From: Hydnum rufescens UP504 | Lineage: Eukaryota; Basidiomycota; Agaricomycetes; Cantharellales; Hydnaceae | Reading direction: 5' to 3' | NCBI GenBank assembly: GCA_014904985.1 | Contig: MU129078.1 | Span: 85,459-137,955, forward strand | Length of the DNA: 52,497 nt | Part shown: positions 33,720-44,669 of the stretch, one piece after another | How the letters are laid out: each line of letters begins with the position of its first letter | How positions within the stretch are numbered: the first letter of the stretch is position 1 | Translations under genes and position numbers: made by a program | Notes under the pieces: generated by a model | Databases searched by the model: none | What the model saw: the letters and a program-made list of their open reading frames with translations, nothing else | What the model was told of the DNA's origin: nothing

Positions 33720-34622
33720 CGTCTTAACGTGCTAGATCGAGCTCGCTCTAAGCATCTGTCTACCTCACAACCAAATCCATCTCAATAGCTGAATCGTCGG
33801 TGCAATACCTGCAAACTCCACCTCCAAATCAGAGAATCCTGCTCTGAGTTGGATCGAAGAGCACCTTCATCAGAAATCCTGACACTCGTCCCACATCCCC
33901 ACATGCTGCTAGGAGAAGCATGATAACTTGTTTGTCTCTGTACTCTTAATAAATCCAGATCCTCCATTCGACTTGTACAGCGCGCGCGCCAATGGTGCTG
34001 CTCCGGCCTCTGAATCTCAGCAGGAAATAGGGTACGTTAATTCATGCAGCGCCTAGCGTTGCCCAATGGTAAATTTCAACACTGAAGCATTTCTTGATGA
34101 ATACGTCTTCACAGTCGTATTGATAGCAGTAGTTCCATCTCTCCCAAAAGGTGCTTGTTAACAAAGCCTTGAATTCTACTATATGGCTAATACAGTTTAC
34201 GTACAACGGTTGAAGCCGTGGACTTAGCCGCCCCGCCTTCCATACTGCTGGAATCCCTTTACATTCGCACATTTCAAAGATACGCTCCTAGTCCTTGGGA
34301 TTGGCTCCTCAGCAATCATCCATGATTTTTCTGGCGTCATGTAGTGGAGCCTGCTGTGAGGCACCTGTATACCAAACGCATCATCTTGAGTATAGGACAT
34401 GGGATTTCCTTACGAGTTGGATCCACGACTTCCTGTAATATCACAGCAATCATACCAGCGCGATGGTCGTGCGCACATCCACGCTCGATTTCCCCCCCCC
34501 ACCGGGGGCGATCCATGGCGATTGCTCCTCGCGGTTGTCTCTCCGCATCCGACATCCCTGCGTGGGAGCACGACAGCTCTATCCATAGATTCCTGGTTGG
34601 AACCCTCGTATCATCCATATAT
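33720..34622. other. Host-like DNA downstream of the zinc-cluster gene
   Basis: CpG content stays high and several plus-strand frames are open for 40-110 codons, but none carries a motif I can name. It may hold further exons of the regulator that were disrupted, or a neighbouring gene cut off by the gap at 34,623. Confidence 0.35.
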
Positions 34623-34647
34623 NNNNNNNNNNNNNNNNNNNNNNNNN
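34623..34647. other. Assembly gap of exactly 25 N
   Basis: Second 25-N placeholder. Palindrome D begins directly to its right, so linkage between the zinc-cluster gene and palindrome D is not proven by contiguous sequence. Confidence 0.98.
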
Positions 34648-34850
34648 ACGGGATATTAAAGATCCTTACCCAACAATGAGCGATTTCTATCACCAAATTC
34701 GAACGGTAAACTCAGAAGAAAATCTTGATCTTGGTTCGAAGGATGACGTGGTGGTTCTACACAAGGAGGCATGTCAGATCTCAATCGTATGACTGTCAAG
34801 AAAGGCAAAGGGCATTGCAAGGGCTGCAATTAAAGTGTCACCACTGTGAA

Positions 34851-36240
34851 GATAAAAACATCCAGTATCAGAAAAGCGAATTACACAACTTCCGCCATTG
34901 GACGATCACATGACCGATTATGAGAGTATACGGGCTACGCGCAGAAACGAAATTCGTTTTATAACTCGTCAGTTTTGATCGAGAGGTACGCCATATAACG
35001 CTTAGAAAGCTACGATTCACACTTTCGAACAGTACCAACACACAAGTTGAACGGACCAATACTGCACTCTCCAGGCCAATTTATTATTAAAATCCAGGAT
35101 TTCCAGTAAAAACGAATACCTCCGTCAGTTCGCATTCAATACTCTCGGAACAACGCGCCTAGAAAGATATAAAAAATCCGCATCCAACGGTTACTGAGCA
35201 CGCGAAGAACAGATTAAAACTGAACTCTACAGAACGATATTACTATCAGAATTAACACCCTCAGTAAAAAAGAATTTCTCCTCAGTTTACACCGGATCTG
35301 CTCGGAACACCGCGCCCAGAAGCTGTTAAAAATCCGCATTGAATGATACCAAGCACGCCTATTACGGATACAAACTGCTGTCTCTGCATCGAATCCCACA
35401 CCATGCATTGTTCCTTTATTACCGTGACAAAAACACCTTAACACTGGACTATGCTCAGTAATCTCCAGAACCCGGAGATGCCTTTAATTTCGCTTCCCAT
35501 GAGCCCCAAAAACACATCACAAGATCAGTGACATCATGCTCCACCACTCACAAGCTCAGCAAATTAGTGACATCATTCCCTTATGAATCCTTTGTCTCCT
35601 TATAATCATCACTATGACTCACTTATGACATCACACTCTATGGATGACTCAGTATGACCGCATTATGACATCACTATGATCTCATAGCTATATACTCTTT
35701 TTCTTCTCCATGCACAGACCTTCAGATAGGTATATAGCTAGCAGTTTTCTGTTCCCCCCATCTCCTCACTCTGGAAATCAACCACTGTCAACTACTGTCT
35801 ACCATTCTGCTTAATATCTAAAAGACTGTCTATCTAAAGCCATCTGGAGCTAAGTCATCTAAGGTTGTGAGACCAAGCTACTGAAGCCATCTACGCGAAA
35901 TACTGAAGCCAAGGATAGTTGCAGACCTAAGGTTAAGTTGCTGGAATCCAAGGAAAAGGTAGCATAACGAAATACGAGTCAGGAAAGAAGTGAAGCATAC
36001 TAACCAAACTAACCAACGCTGACCATTCTATAGCCCACAGATAGCCGATATTTGACTAGGAGGACGGTAAACAAGGACACAACAAATATCAGTAAACGAA
36101 CCAACGCACACGAACACGTATAAGCCTTTTCCACAAGCATCCCAGACGTATAAGCCTTCCTATAAGCATCCTCCACCATATAAGCCTTTCTATAAGCATC
36201 CATACAACGTATAAGCCTTCTTATAAGCATCTACGATATA
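34851..36240 (+). repeat. LTR X, left copy (indel-rich)
   Basis: The shared block starts TGTGGAAGATAAAAACATCC (here with one G missing) and is present three times in the window: here, inverted at ~46,490-47,941, and again at 51,294. Near its 3' part are a TATATA box (~35,731) and a CT-rich leader, as in an LTR promoter, then 30-bp repeats. The exact end is uncertain; TTCCACA at ~36,128 mirrors the start and could be the border. Confidence 0.6.
36107..36235 (+). repeat. ~30-bp tandem repeat with TATAAGCC in each unit
   Basis: Four units of the form ACGTATAAGCCTT...TATAAGCATCC lie at the end of the LTR X copy; the inverted counterpart is at 46,498-46,615. Each unit contains two TATAAG-like strings. 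Whether they act as promoter elements is unknown. Confidence 0.75.
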
Positions 36241-38017
36241 TTATTGACTATTGCTAGTCCATATCACATTCCATCTCCAATAACACATACATATCTTGCA
36301 GAGATGATCAACCATCGAAGCGAACAACCCATTTGAATAAACAGAAACACAGTCTCCTAATCTACACACTGGCTGAACCAGATTTTGATTGACAGTCATC
36401 GAGCTCCTAACCCTTCTTCTATAACGCACTGTCGCCCTGACATGCACAGCAGGAGATTGCGGCATACATGCAGCCGTGTTTACAGGCAAGGCCTCAGTAC
36501 ATGATGTCCTGGAGTCACTGAACAGGCAAAAAACTCACCTGAGTGGACCACTGGAAACAGGCCATCCAGAAAGAGCTTGACCAGCTTAAGGATCATGGTA
36601 CATGGGAAAATGTCAGACCTGCCAACAGGCAGGAGTATTTGTGGGGTCATGATGGACTTGAGAAAGAAAATTTGGACACTGACAGGAAACTTAGCGTACA
36701 AAGCATGAATCATTGCAAAAGGCTAGCTCACAGGTTCCTGGTCAAGATTCAATGCCACCTTCTCACCTGTCATGAGGCTTGATTCCTCCGAATCCTGATT
36801 GCCTTAACAGCAATAAAAGACCTTGATTCTGCAAATGACATTAAAGGCACGTCTCTAAACCACTTTAAAAGAGGACTATTATATGCAGCAGCCCGAAGGA
36901 TATGAGATGGAACTGGAAAGTCTGATCTCGGCATGCACTATATTGTCTTCAACAGTCTGCATGAGAATGGAATGAAGAATTTAACACATAATGTCACATC
37001 CATAGGCTACAAGTCTATCCAAGTGATCCATGTATCTATGTCTGGTGAAGAGGGGGAGGAGTTTGACATCCTTGAATATAGGTTGATGACTGCTATTTTG
37101 TATGCACTAAAGCCACCTAGCCCAGGCAAAAGCAGAAATTGCAGCAAGTTGAAGCCACAGACCAAGGGAGCCATGTCTATTCCTTGGAATAAGATTGATC
37201 ATGACTGAACAAAGGGGGGTATCACAATATCCCAAGGGAATACATATGAAAAATCTCACCTGCTTTAATATGGCTGACTGTAGCCCCACCATGACACTGA
37301 TGGACACATCAGTCAAGCTCAAACAGCTTCCAATGCTACCCGCTTGAACACCAACTACCTACCACTCTGCAGTTGGTGCTCTCCTATATGCCACAATGGG
37401 TACACGGCCGACATTGCTTATGCAGTCCAGACCCTAAAGCCAATTCTCGAAGATCCAAGCAGTGGAACACGGGACAGCTGTAAAGCAAGTGTCCACTTAC
37501 CTCCAAGGGACTCAGAACCTAGGCATCATGTATGATACCTTAGATGGAAAAGCCACCATCAAGGTGAAGGACTCTTGATGCTGACTGGGAAATTCCCCTA
37601 TTTCATGCGATCAATATCGGAAATGTCTCCTATTGGGAGGGGGTTATCTCATGGATCTCAAAGAAACAACTATGGTTGCCCTATCAAGCATGGAGGCAGA
37701 AATATGTCCACAACCCAGCAGCTAAACATGCTCTCTGCTAACAGTTTCTTCTCTTTCCTTGGATCCCCAAAAGAATCCAGCTTACCTCTACAGGAGAACA
37801 AATCTGCAATAGACCTTGCTGAGAACTCTTTCCCAATTCCACCTGCAATCCAAGCACATTCAATTCACTATCACTTCATCTCAGAGAAGATCAAACTGGC
37901 GAGATCACAGCTGTGTGTGTGAACCGACTCTATGATGCCGATATTATCACAAAGCCCTAGCATGGGAAAGTTTGCAAGTCACCCAAGAGATGGAATGGCC
38001 ACAGTTTGCGGGGGGAG
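36241..38017 (+). pseudogene. Ty1/copia pol fragment, left arm (broken), with start of 3' LTR
   Basis: Fragments match the right-arm copy at 44,670-46,430: EKELDQLKDHGTWE-like start of reverse transcriptase (36,543), pieces of the palm, and RNase H pieces to ~37,950. Nearly every segment is in another frame because of one-base losses. The end is marked by a G-rich polypurine tract (38,010-38,017) and an LTR start TGTTGAGGGAACC at 38,018. Gag, protease and integrase are missing; the sequence passes directly from LTR X into the integrase-RT linker. Confidence 0.8.
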
Positions 38018-38094
38018 TGTTGAGGGAACCAACCTGCACTCCATTGTTCATTACTAATACCTTAATGACCTGAATACTGGCTATCCCTTTGTTA

Positions 38095-39193
38095 CCAGTT
38101 TTGTCCATCAATAAATCCATCCTTAATCTGCTTGCTGGGATAGCTCCCAGGTCCTCTCCTGCTGTAGCCTCAATATACCTGCTCTCTTGCTGATGGAATG
38201 GCCTCACGAAATCTGTTGTGTCCTTGGGGTCAAGCATACCTTTGTGTACAGCACACTGAGGCTCCATTCTGAGTATGTCTCCCCATCATCCCAACCAAGA
38301 TAGGAGGGTTGGCACTTATTTTGATCACACAGATGTTGATTTCATTGATTCACTCATTGAACATGAAAATACCCTCTACCTGGATGAGATTCAAGACCAT
38401 CTTTCAAGGGGAATGCAATGTCCATGATCTGTCAGCACATCAAGTGTACACTCAACGTGATTATCTACTCTCACAAGGAAGTCACCATTGTTGCCAAAGA
38501 ATGCAATGAATTGCTTTGTGTGCCTTTCTGAACAAAGTGGCCAAGCTTGGACACATCCTGACATGCTCCTGTGTACAGATGAGAGCTCAATGGATGACCA
38601 GATGGTGGTGGTGATCAGGCTATGCAAAGTTTGGCACCCAGTGTTACATCCATGCTCCTTTCATTTGGGGAGTGCTATTGATACTGCTGCTTCTCAGTAT
38701 TGATGGATACATTGCTCATGATATTGTGGAGGGAGCAGTCACAGGGGAAGTGTTTGAGAGATTTCTTCAAGAGCAAGTGGTGAGTATTGTCCATTTTCCT
38801 ACTACTTTACACATATGAAAACTTTTACCACCTAGGCTCCCTCATGCATCTGTATCCTGGACCATGCAGTGTTCTCCTTCTTGATAACTGTTCAATTCAT
38901 CATGGGCTGGCAGTCTGACAGATCATAGAAGAGGAAGCAGGTGTGTACATGAGCTTCCAGCAATTCCCTTCCTGATGCTACTTATCATAGGCAGTATTCT
39001 TCTATATCTGCCCCCTTACTCATCCAATTACAACCCAATAGAACAGTCCTTTTCATCAATCAAAGCATGGATGTGATGGAATTACATCCCTGATATCAAT
39101 AAAGACACACCATTGACTTTTCTTCACTCAACTTGTGATTCTATCACAGCAGAACAAGCAGAAGGCTGGTATCACACCTCTGGGTTCATGTAG
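38095..39193 (+). pseudogene. IS630/Tc1-type DDE transposase, left arm
   Basis: The encoded protein follows the Tc1/IS630 plan. A helix-turn-helix region lies at ~38,200-38,460 (LDEIQ...; best read in the right arm). The catalytic core has CTDESSMDDQ (~38,574), LLLDNCSIHHG (~38,877) and PPYSSNYNPIEQSF (~39,010), the three acidic positions of a DDE_3 fold. Introns of about 55-60 bp interrupt it (one at ~38,940-38,992). In-frame TGA codons at 38,916 and 39,074 sit where arginine is plausible. The stop TAG (39,191) lies a few bases from the stop of gene G on the other strand. The N-terminal part is frame-disturbed. Confidence 0.82.
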
Positions 39194-41182
39194 TTTTGAT
39201 AAATAGTTTTTTTATTTTATTTTTTATATCACTTTTTTTGGCCACACTACTGAGGCTAACCTCAAATGGGATTGTTACTGTGGGGGACCTCAACTCACCC
39301 ACCATCCATGTTTGCATCACATCAATATGACCTTGATCACACACTTCCTCCTGGGAAAAAAGGAGGGAATTGTTGTCAAACACAGGTCTGTGAGTGACCT
39401 CACCATCTGCATCCATCCACCTTCCATCCAGAGTCATTGAGTGGTACATTTGGTATGCACCACCTTCATGATACTGCTGCTCAAATGTGAAATGGATCCC
39501 ATCATCTCCATACATGTTGCATGCACCTTCAGGTTGGGGGTGCACAAGGGGCAGATTGGCAGGTGGGGGGTTTGCTGCCATAGAAGTGCTGGGATGACCA
39601 ATGTTATACCTGGGTTGTGGATCTGGGTGTGGCCTTCTGGAAACCTGGGGACACTGATCACAAAGAGGCTATTAGTTGGTGTGTTGACAGGAGGGGGACA
39701 GGCCATGGCATCATACTGAAGGGGATTATCTGCAATGAATAGGGGATTATTGACAATGGACAGGAGAGAATCAACAATGGACAGGAGAGAATTGATGGAT
39801 GGGGGATTATTGATGATGAATGGGAGACTATTAGCAACAGACCACTGCTTTGAGGCCTGAGGTGTAACCAGAGCTGCTGGACAATGTAATAGGATGCAAG
39901 TTGTCTTGAAGCTTGACAGGGGATGGATGGCTGAGGTGGTACTTCCAGTAGGCTGCACATGCATTACAAAAGCATGGAACTGAGGCAGGCTTCAGCAATG
40001 GAAGTTCCAATAACAGCTCATCCTTGAGATTGGGGATGGTGTTGTCAGGGTAGACTTCATTTTCATGCATTGCAAGGGCAAACTCAGCACTATACTGAGA
40101 TTTTCTCAAATTTTGCACACCCCATTTGATGAACCAATCAATGTCAGATGAGTTCCCAACTGGAGCAAATGGTGAGGATGGAGGATCTGCTGTGCAGATT
40201 TGCTTCTGGGGGGTCAATGGAAGGGATATGATCTTTCACAGTGATGAGTGGAGTGGGGGAACAGAATGTGGCAGTGTCACAGCTGAAGCAGATGGAATTG
40301 ATGAATTTGATGGATATAATGAAGTTGGTGCAGCCAACAAAGCAGATGGAGTTGATGAAACTGATGAGCACAATGAAGCTGATGTAGCAGCTGAAGCTGA
40401 TAAAGCTGGCAAAAGTGATGAAAATGGGGAAATTGGTGAAAGTGATGATGTCTGGGAAAGTGGCAAGGGTGTGGGTTGCTGAACCAACTCGACTGAGTGG
40501 GGTGGATCCATGGGATGCTGTGCTGAAGGCTTTAGGACATTGTTTAACAATTCAAGGAGCTGGTTGCTGCCACCCACCTGGACACATGAGTGAGGCTTGT
40601 GTGTCATTGGGTCAAAGTATCTGTGATTTGGCAGAACCTCAATCATTGTTGTACCTTCATCCTAGTAGAAGACATTAGACAACAAAGAGATAGTTTGGCA
40701 GAGGACTTGCCAGTTGACTTGACCAAATCCCAAGTGCTATTGCATTCAACTGTATGCAATCACTCCCAGGTGATGATTTATAGCAGGTTCCATGCAAGGC
40801 ACATTTCCAATGCTCCCTCAGTTTCAGTGTAAATCTCACCTTTGATGCTTCCACAGGTGAGAGATCACTCTCATGCAGAGCCTATAAAACTTTTGTTCAG
40901 CACAGACTCCCAGAGCTATTGAGAGAGGCATACCCTCAATGAGCTAGAGTAGCCACTGGCAGAGGCCAAGGGATCTGCTGGCACACTGCCCTGTTTTGTA
41001 CAATTTTGAGCCACAAACTTGTCAGTGGTGGGGAAAATTTTTTTTACCTGGCACTGAAAGACTTCAAGAGATGACTCTTTCATCCCCAGTAATACCTTCA
41101 GTGGTACACATCCCCTGATTTCCTTGAACATCTTGTCTAGTTCTTTCTGAGTTTCCACTGTCAATCCATGGTTTACAGTCAT
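39186..41182 (-). pseudogene. Gene G, left arm: unknown protein convergent with the Tc1-type transposase
   Basis: Read on minus, segments 41,182-41,048, 40,646-40,236, 40,217-39,831 and 39,581-39,186 form one product in several frames; introns and small indels explain the breaks. Visible features are ETQKELDKMFKEIRG near the N terminus, VLPNHRYFDPMTHKPHSCVQ, a Ser/Pro/Ala-rich stretch, WFIKWGVQNLRKSQ, ALAMHENEVYPD, CFCNACAAYWKYH, a repetitive LLSIV segment and EQQYHEGGAYQMYHSMTLDG near the end. I recognise no family. The TGA stop at 39,186-39,188 is within five bases of the transposase stop, so the genes converge with almost touching ends. It may be a second gene of the same transposon or captured host DNA. 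Confidence 0.6.
39722..39828 (-). repeat. ~24-bp minisatellite inside gene G
   Basis: Strings like GGATTATTGACAATGGACAG and AGAGAATCAACAATGGACAG recur about five times. They would encode repeats of the type LLSIVDS/LLSIVNN. The counterpart in the right arm is at about 42,836-42,935. Confidence 0.7.
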
Positions 41183-41335
41183 CGTTATTTAGTGGTTTTT
41201 GGAATGGTGATACTTTTGAACATATGGGCCTGTGAGCTGCCAGGAGAATGGTGCAACAACACCAAGTGCAGGGCTGAAGTTGGCTTCATACTTGGGCCCA
41301 ATATTGGAGAGTAGCACTAGCCAAAAAAGGGTTGT

Positions 41336-41423
41336 CAGCCACCTAATGCACCCTCAAAATAGTACCTCTTAGGTGGTTTGAGTTTGCATCTGCAAACCAC
41401 CTAAGGGTGTTTGATATAGGTGG
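41336..41423. repeat. Centre of palindrome D: hairpin module (copy 4)
   Basis: The spacer between the two arms is the same ~88-bp hairpin module seen at 18,666, with the AGGTGGTTT/AAACCACCT stem kept and a few bases lost on the right (CCTAAGGG instead of CCTAAGAGG). Flanking it on both sides, in inverted form, is AGTAGCACTA...CAAAAAGGGTT. Confidence 0.85.
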
Positions 41424-41486
41424 CTGGAACCCTTTTTGTAGTGCTACCTCCGATATGGCCAAGTATGAAGCCAACTGAGCCTGCAC

Positions 41487-43471
41487 TTGGTGTTGTTGCC
41501 ACCAATTCTCCTGCAGGCTCACAGCCCAATGTCAAAAAGTATCACATTCCACAAAGCCATAATAAACATGACTGTAACCATTATGACAGTGAAACTCAGA
41601 AAGACTAGACAAGATGTTCAGGAAACAGGATGTGTACACTGGAAGTATTACTGGATGAGGTCATCTCTTGAGTCTTTCAGTGCCAAGGTAAAAAAAATTT
41701 CCCCACCACTGCAAGTTGTGCTCAAAAGTTGTACAAAACAGGGCAGTGTGCCAGCAGACCCTTGCTCGGCCAGTGGCTCTCAGCTCATTGAGGATGCTCT
41801 CTCATAGCTCTGGAGTCTGTCTCTAACAAAGTTTTATTTAGCTCTGCATGAGAGTGATCTCTCCCCTGGGAAGCATCAAAGGGAGATTACACTAAATGAG
41901 GGCATGAGTGCCTTGCATGAACCTGTATAATCACACCTGGGGACTTGCATACAGTTAATGATAGCACTTGGATTTGTCAAGTCAACTGGCAAGTCTTTGC
42001 CAACTACTCTCTTGTATTCTAATTCTTCTACAGGATGAAGGTAAACCAATGATGAGGTTACTGCCAAATCACAGATACTTCCCCAGGACACACAGCCTCC
42101 TCCTGGTCCAGCGGGGGGCAGCACACCAGTCTTGAATGTTAACAATGCCTAACCTTCAGCACGCACCCATGGCCCCACTCAGTCGATGGTCCAGCAACCC
42201 ACACCCTTGCCACTTCCCAGAATCATCACTTTCACCATTCCCCTTCATCACTTTTGCAGCGTTTATCAGCTTCAGTGCTACATCAGCTTCATTGTGCTCA
42301 CTTTTCTCAACTCCTTGCTTGTGCTGCCACCCAACGTCATTACATCCAAATTCATCAATTCCATCTGCTTCAGCTGTGACATGCCACATTCTGTTCCCCA
42401 CTCCACTCATCACTGTGAAAGATCATATCCCTTCCATTGACCCCCAGAAGCAAATCTGCACAGCAGATCCTCCATCCTCACCATTTGCTCCAGTTGGGAA
42501 CTCATCTGACATTGATTGGTTCATCAAATGGGGTGTGCAAAATTTGAGAAAATCTCAGTATAGTGCTGAGTTTGCCCTTGCAATGCATGAAAATGAAGTC
42601 TACCCTGACAACACCATCCCCAATCTCAAGGATGAGCTGTTATTGGAACTTCCATTGCTGAAGCCTGCCTCAGTTCCATGCTTTTGTAATGCATGTGCAG
42701 CCTACTGGAAGTACCACCTCAGCCATCCATCCCCTGTCAAGCTTCAAGACAACTTGCATCCTATTACATTGTCCAGCAGCTCTGGTTACACCTCCAGGCC
42801 TCAAAGCAGTGGTCTGTTGCTAATAGTCTCCCATTCATCATCAATAATCCCCCATCCATCAATTCTCTCCTGTCCATTGTTGATTCTCTCCTGTCCATTG
42901 TCAATAATCCCCTATTCATTGCAGATAATCCCCCTTCAGTATGATGCCATGGCCTGTCCCCCTCCTGTCAACACACCAACTAATAGCCTCTTTGTGATCA
43001 GTGTCCCCAGGTTTCCAGAAGGCCCACACCCAGATCCACAACCCAGGTATAACATTGGTCATCCCAGCACTTCTATGGCAGCAAACCCCCCACCTGCCAA
43101 TCTGCCCCTTGTGCACCCCCAACCTGAAGGTGCATGCAACATGTATGGAGATGATGGGATCCATTTCACATTTGAGCAGCAGTATCATGAAGGTGGTGCA
43201 TACCAAATGTACCACTCAATGACTCTGGATGGAAGGTGGATGGATGCAGATGGTGAGGTCACTCACAGACCTGTGTTTGACAACAATTCCCTCCTTTTTT
43301 CCCAGGAGGAAGTGTGTGATCAAGGTCATATTGATGTGATGCAAAACATGGATGGTGGGTGAGTTGAGGTCCCCCACAGTAACAATCCCATTTGAGGTTA
43401 GCCTCAGTAGTGTGGCCAAAAAAAGTGATATAAAAAATAAAATAAAAAAACTATTTATCAAAACTACATGA
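41487..43471 (+). pseudogene. Gene G, right arm copy
   Basis: This is the mirror copy of 39,186-41,182. A single frame of 408 codons (42,136-43,362) covers most of the protein, showing that the left-arm breaks at ~40,230 and ~39,830 are at least partly indels. Its N-terminal part (41,487-42,440) is frame-disturbed, and a one-base difference near 43,350 ends the open frame early, whereas the left copy continues to the shared stop. Neither arm alone carries a clean gene. Confidence 0.6.
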
Positions 43472-44586
43472 ACCCAGAGGTGTGATACCAGCCTTCTGCT
43501 TGTTCTGCTGTGATAGAATCACAAGTTGAGTGAAGAAAAGTCAATGGTGTGTCTTTATTGATATCAGGGATGTAATTCCATCACATCCATGCTTTGATTG
43601 ATGAAAAGGACTGTTCTATTGGGTTGTAATTGGATGAGTAAGGGGGCAGATATAGAAGAATACTGCCTATGATAAGTAGCATCAGGAAGGGAATTGCTGG
43701 AAGCTCATGTACACACCTGCTTCCTCTTCTATGATCTGTCAGACTGCCAGCCCATGATGAATTGAACAGTTATCAAGAAGGAGAACACTGCATGGTCCAG
43801 GATACAGATGCATGAGGGGAGCCTAGGTGGTAAAAGTTTTCATATGTGTAAAGTAGTAGGAAAATGGACAATACTCACCACTTGCTCTTGAAGAAATCTC
43901 TCAAACACTTCCCCTGTGACTGCTCCCTCCACAATATCATGAGCAATGTATCCATCAATACTGAGAAGCAGCAGTATCAAATAGCACTTCCCCCAAATGA
44001 AAGGAGCATGGATGTAACACTGGGTGCCAAACTTTGCATAGCCTGATCACCACACCACCATCTGGTCATCCATTGAGCTCTCATCTGTACACAGGAGCAT
44101 GTCAGGATGTGTCACAAGCTTGGCCACTTTGTTCAGAAAGGCCACACAAAGCAATTCATTGCATTCTTTGGCAACAATGGTGACTTCCTTGTGAGAGATA
44201 GATAATCAGTTGAGTGTACACTTGATGGTGCTGACAGATACATGGACATTGCATTCCCTTGAAAGATGGTCTTGAATCTCATCCAGGTAGAGGGTATTTT
44301 CATGTTCAATGAGTGAATCAATGAAATCAACATCTGTGTGATCCAAAATACAGTGCCAACCCCTCCTATCTTGGTTGGGATGATGGGGGAGACCATACTC
44401 AGAATGGAGCCTCAGTGTGCTGTACACAAAGGTATGCTTGACCCCAAGGACACAACAGATTTCAGTGAGGCCCATTCCATCAGCACAGAGAGCAGGTATA
44501 TTGAGGCTACAGCAGGAGAGGACCTGGGAGCTATCCCAGCAAGCAGATTTAAGGATGGATTTATTAGATGGACAAAACTGTAACAA
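43464..44586 (-). pseudogene. IS630/Tc1-type DDE transposase, right arm
   Basis: Mirror copy of the transposase at 38,095-39,193. Its N-terminal half is cleaner here: the 126-codon frame at 44,586-44,206 carries GMGLTEICCVLGVKHTFVY, a helix-turn-helix-like segment, then DFIDSLIEHENTLYLDEIQ. The catalytic half shows the same DNCSIHH and YNPIEQ motifs and the same TGA breaks. The true start is unclear because the gene sits inside the truncated copia LTR. Confidence 0.82.
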
Positions 44587-44669
44587 ATGGAACTAGCCAG
44601 TATATTAGGTAATTAAGGTAATTAGTAATGAACAAATGGAGTGCAGGTTGGTTCCCTCAACACTCCCCC

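Noticed and set aside
36009..36230. 73-residue repetitive minus-strand protein (AYRKAYM-type repeats)
   Set aside because: It is a translation of the 30-bp tandem repeats at the end of LTR X.
39441..39719. Plus-strand 92-residue frame opposite gene G
   Set aside because: It is antisense to the better supported reading of gene G and is mirrored in the other arm.
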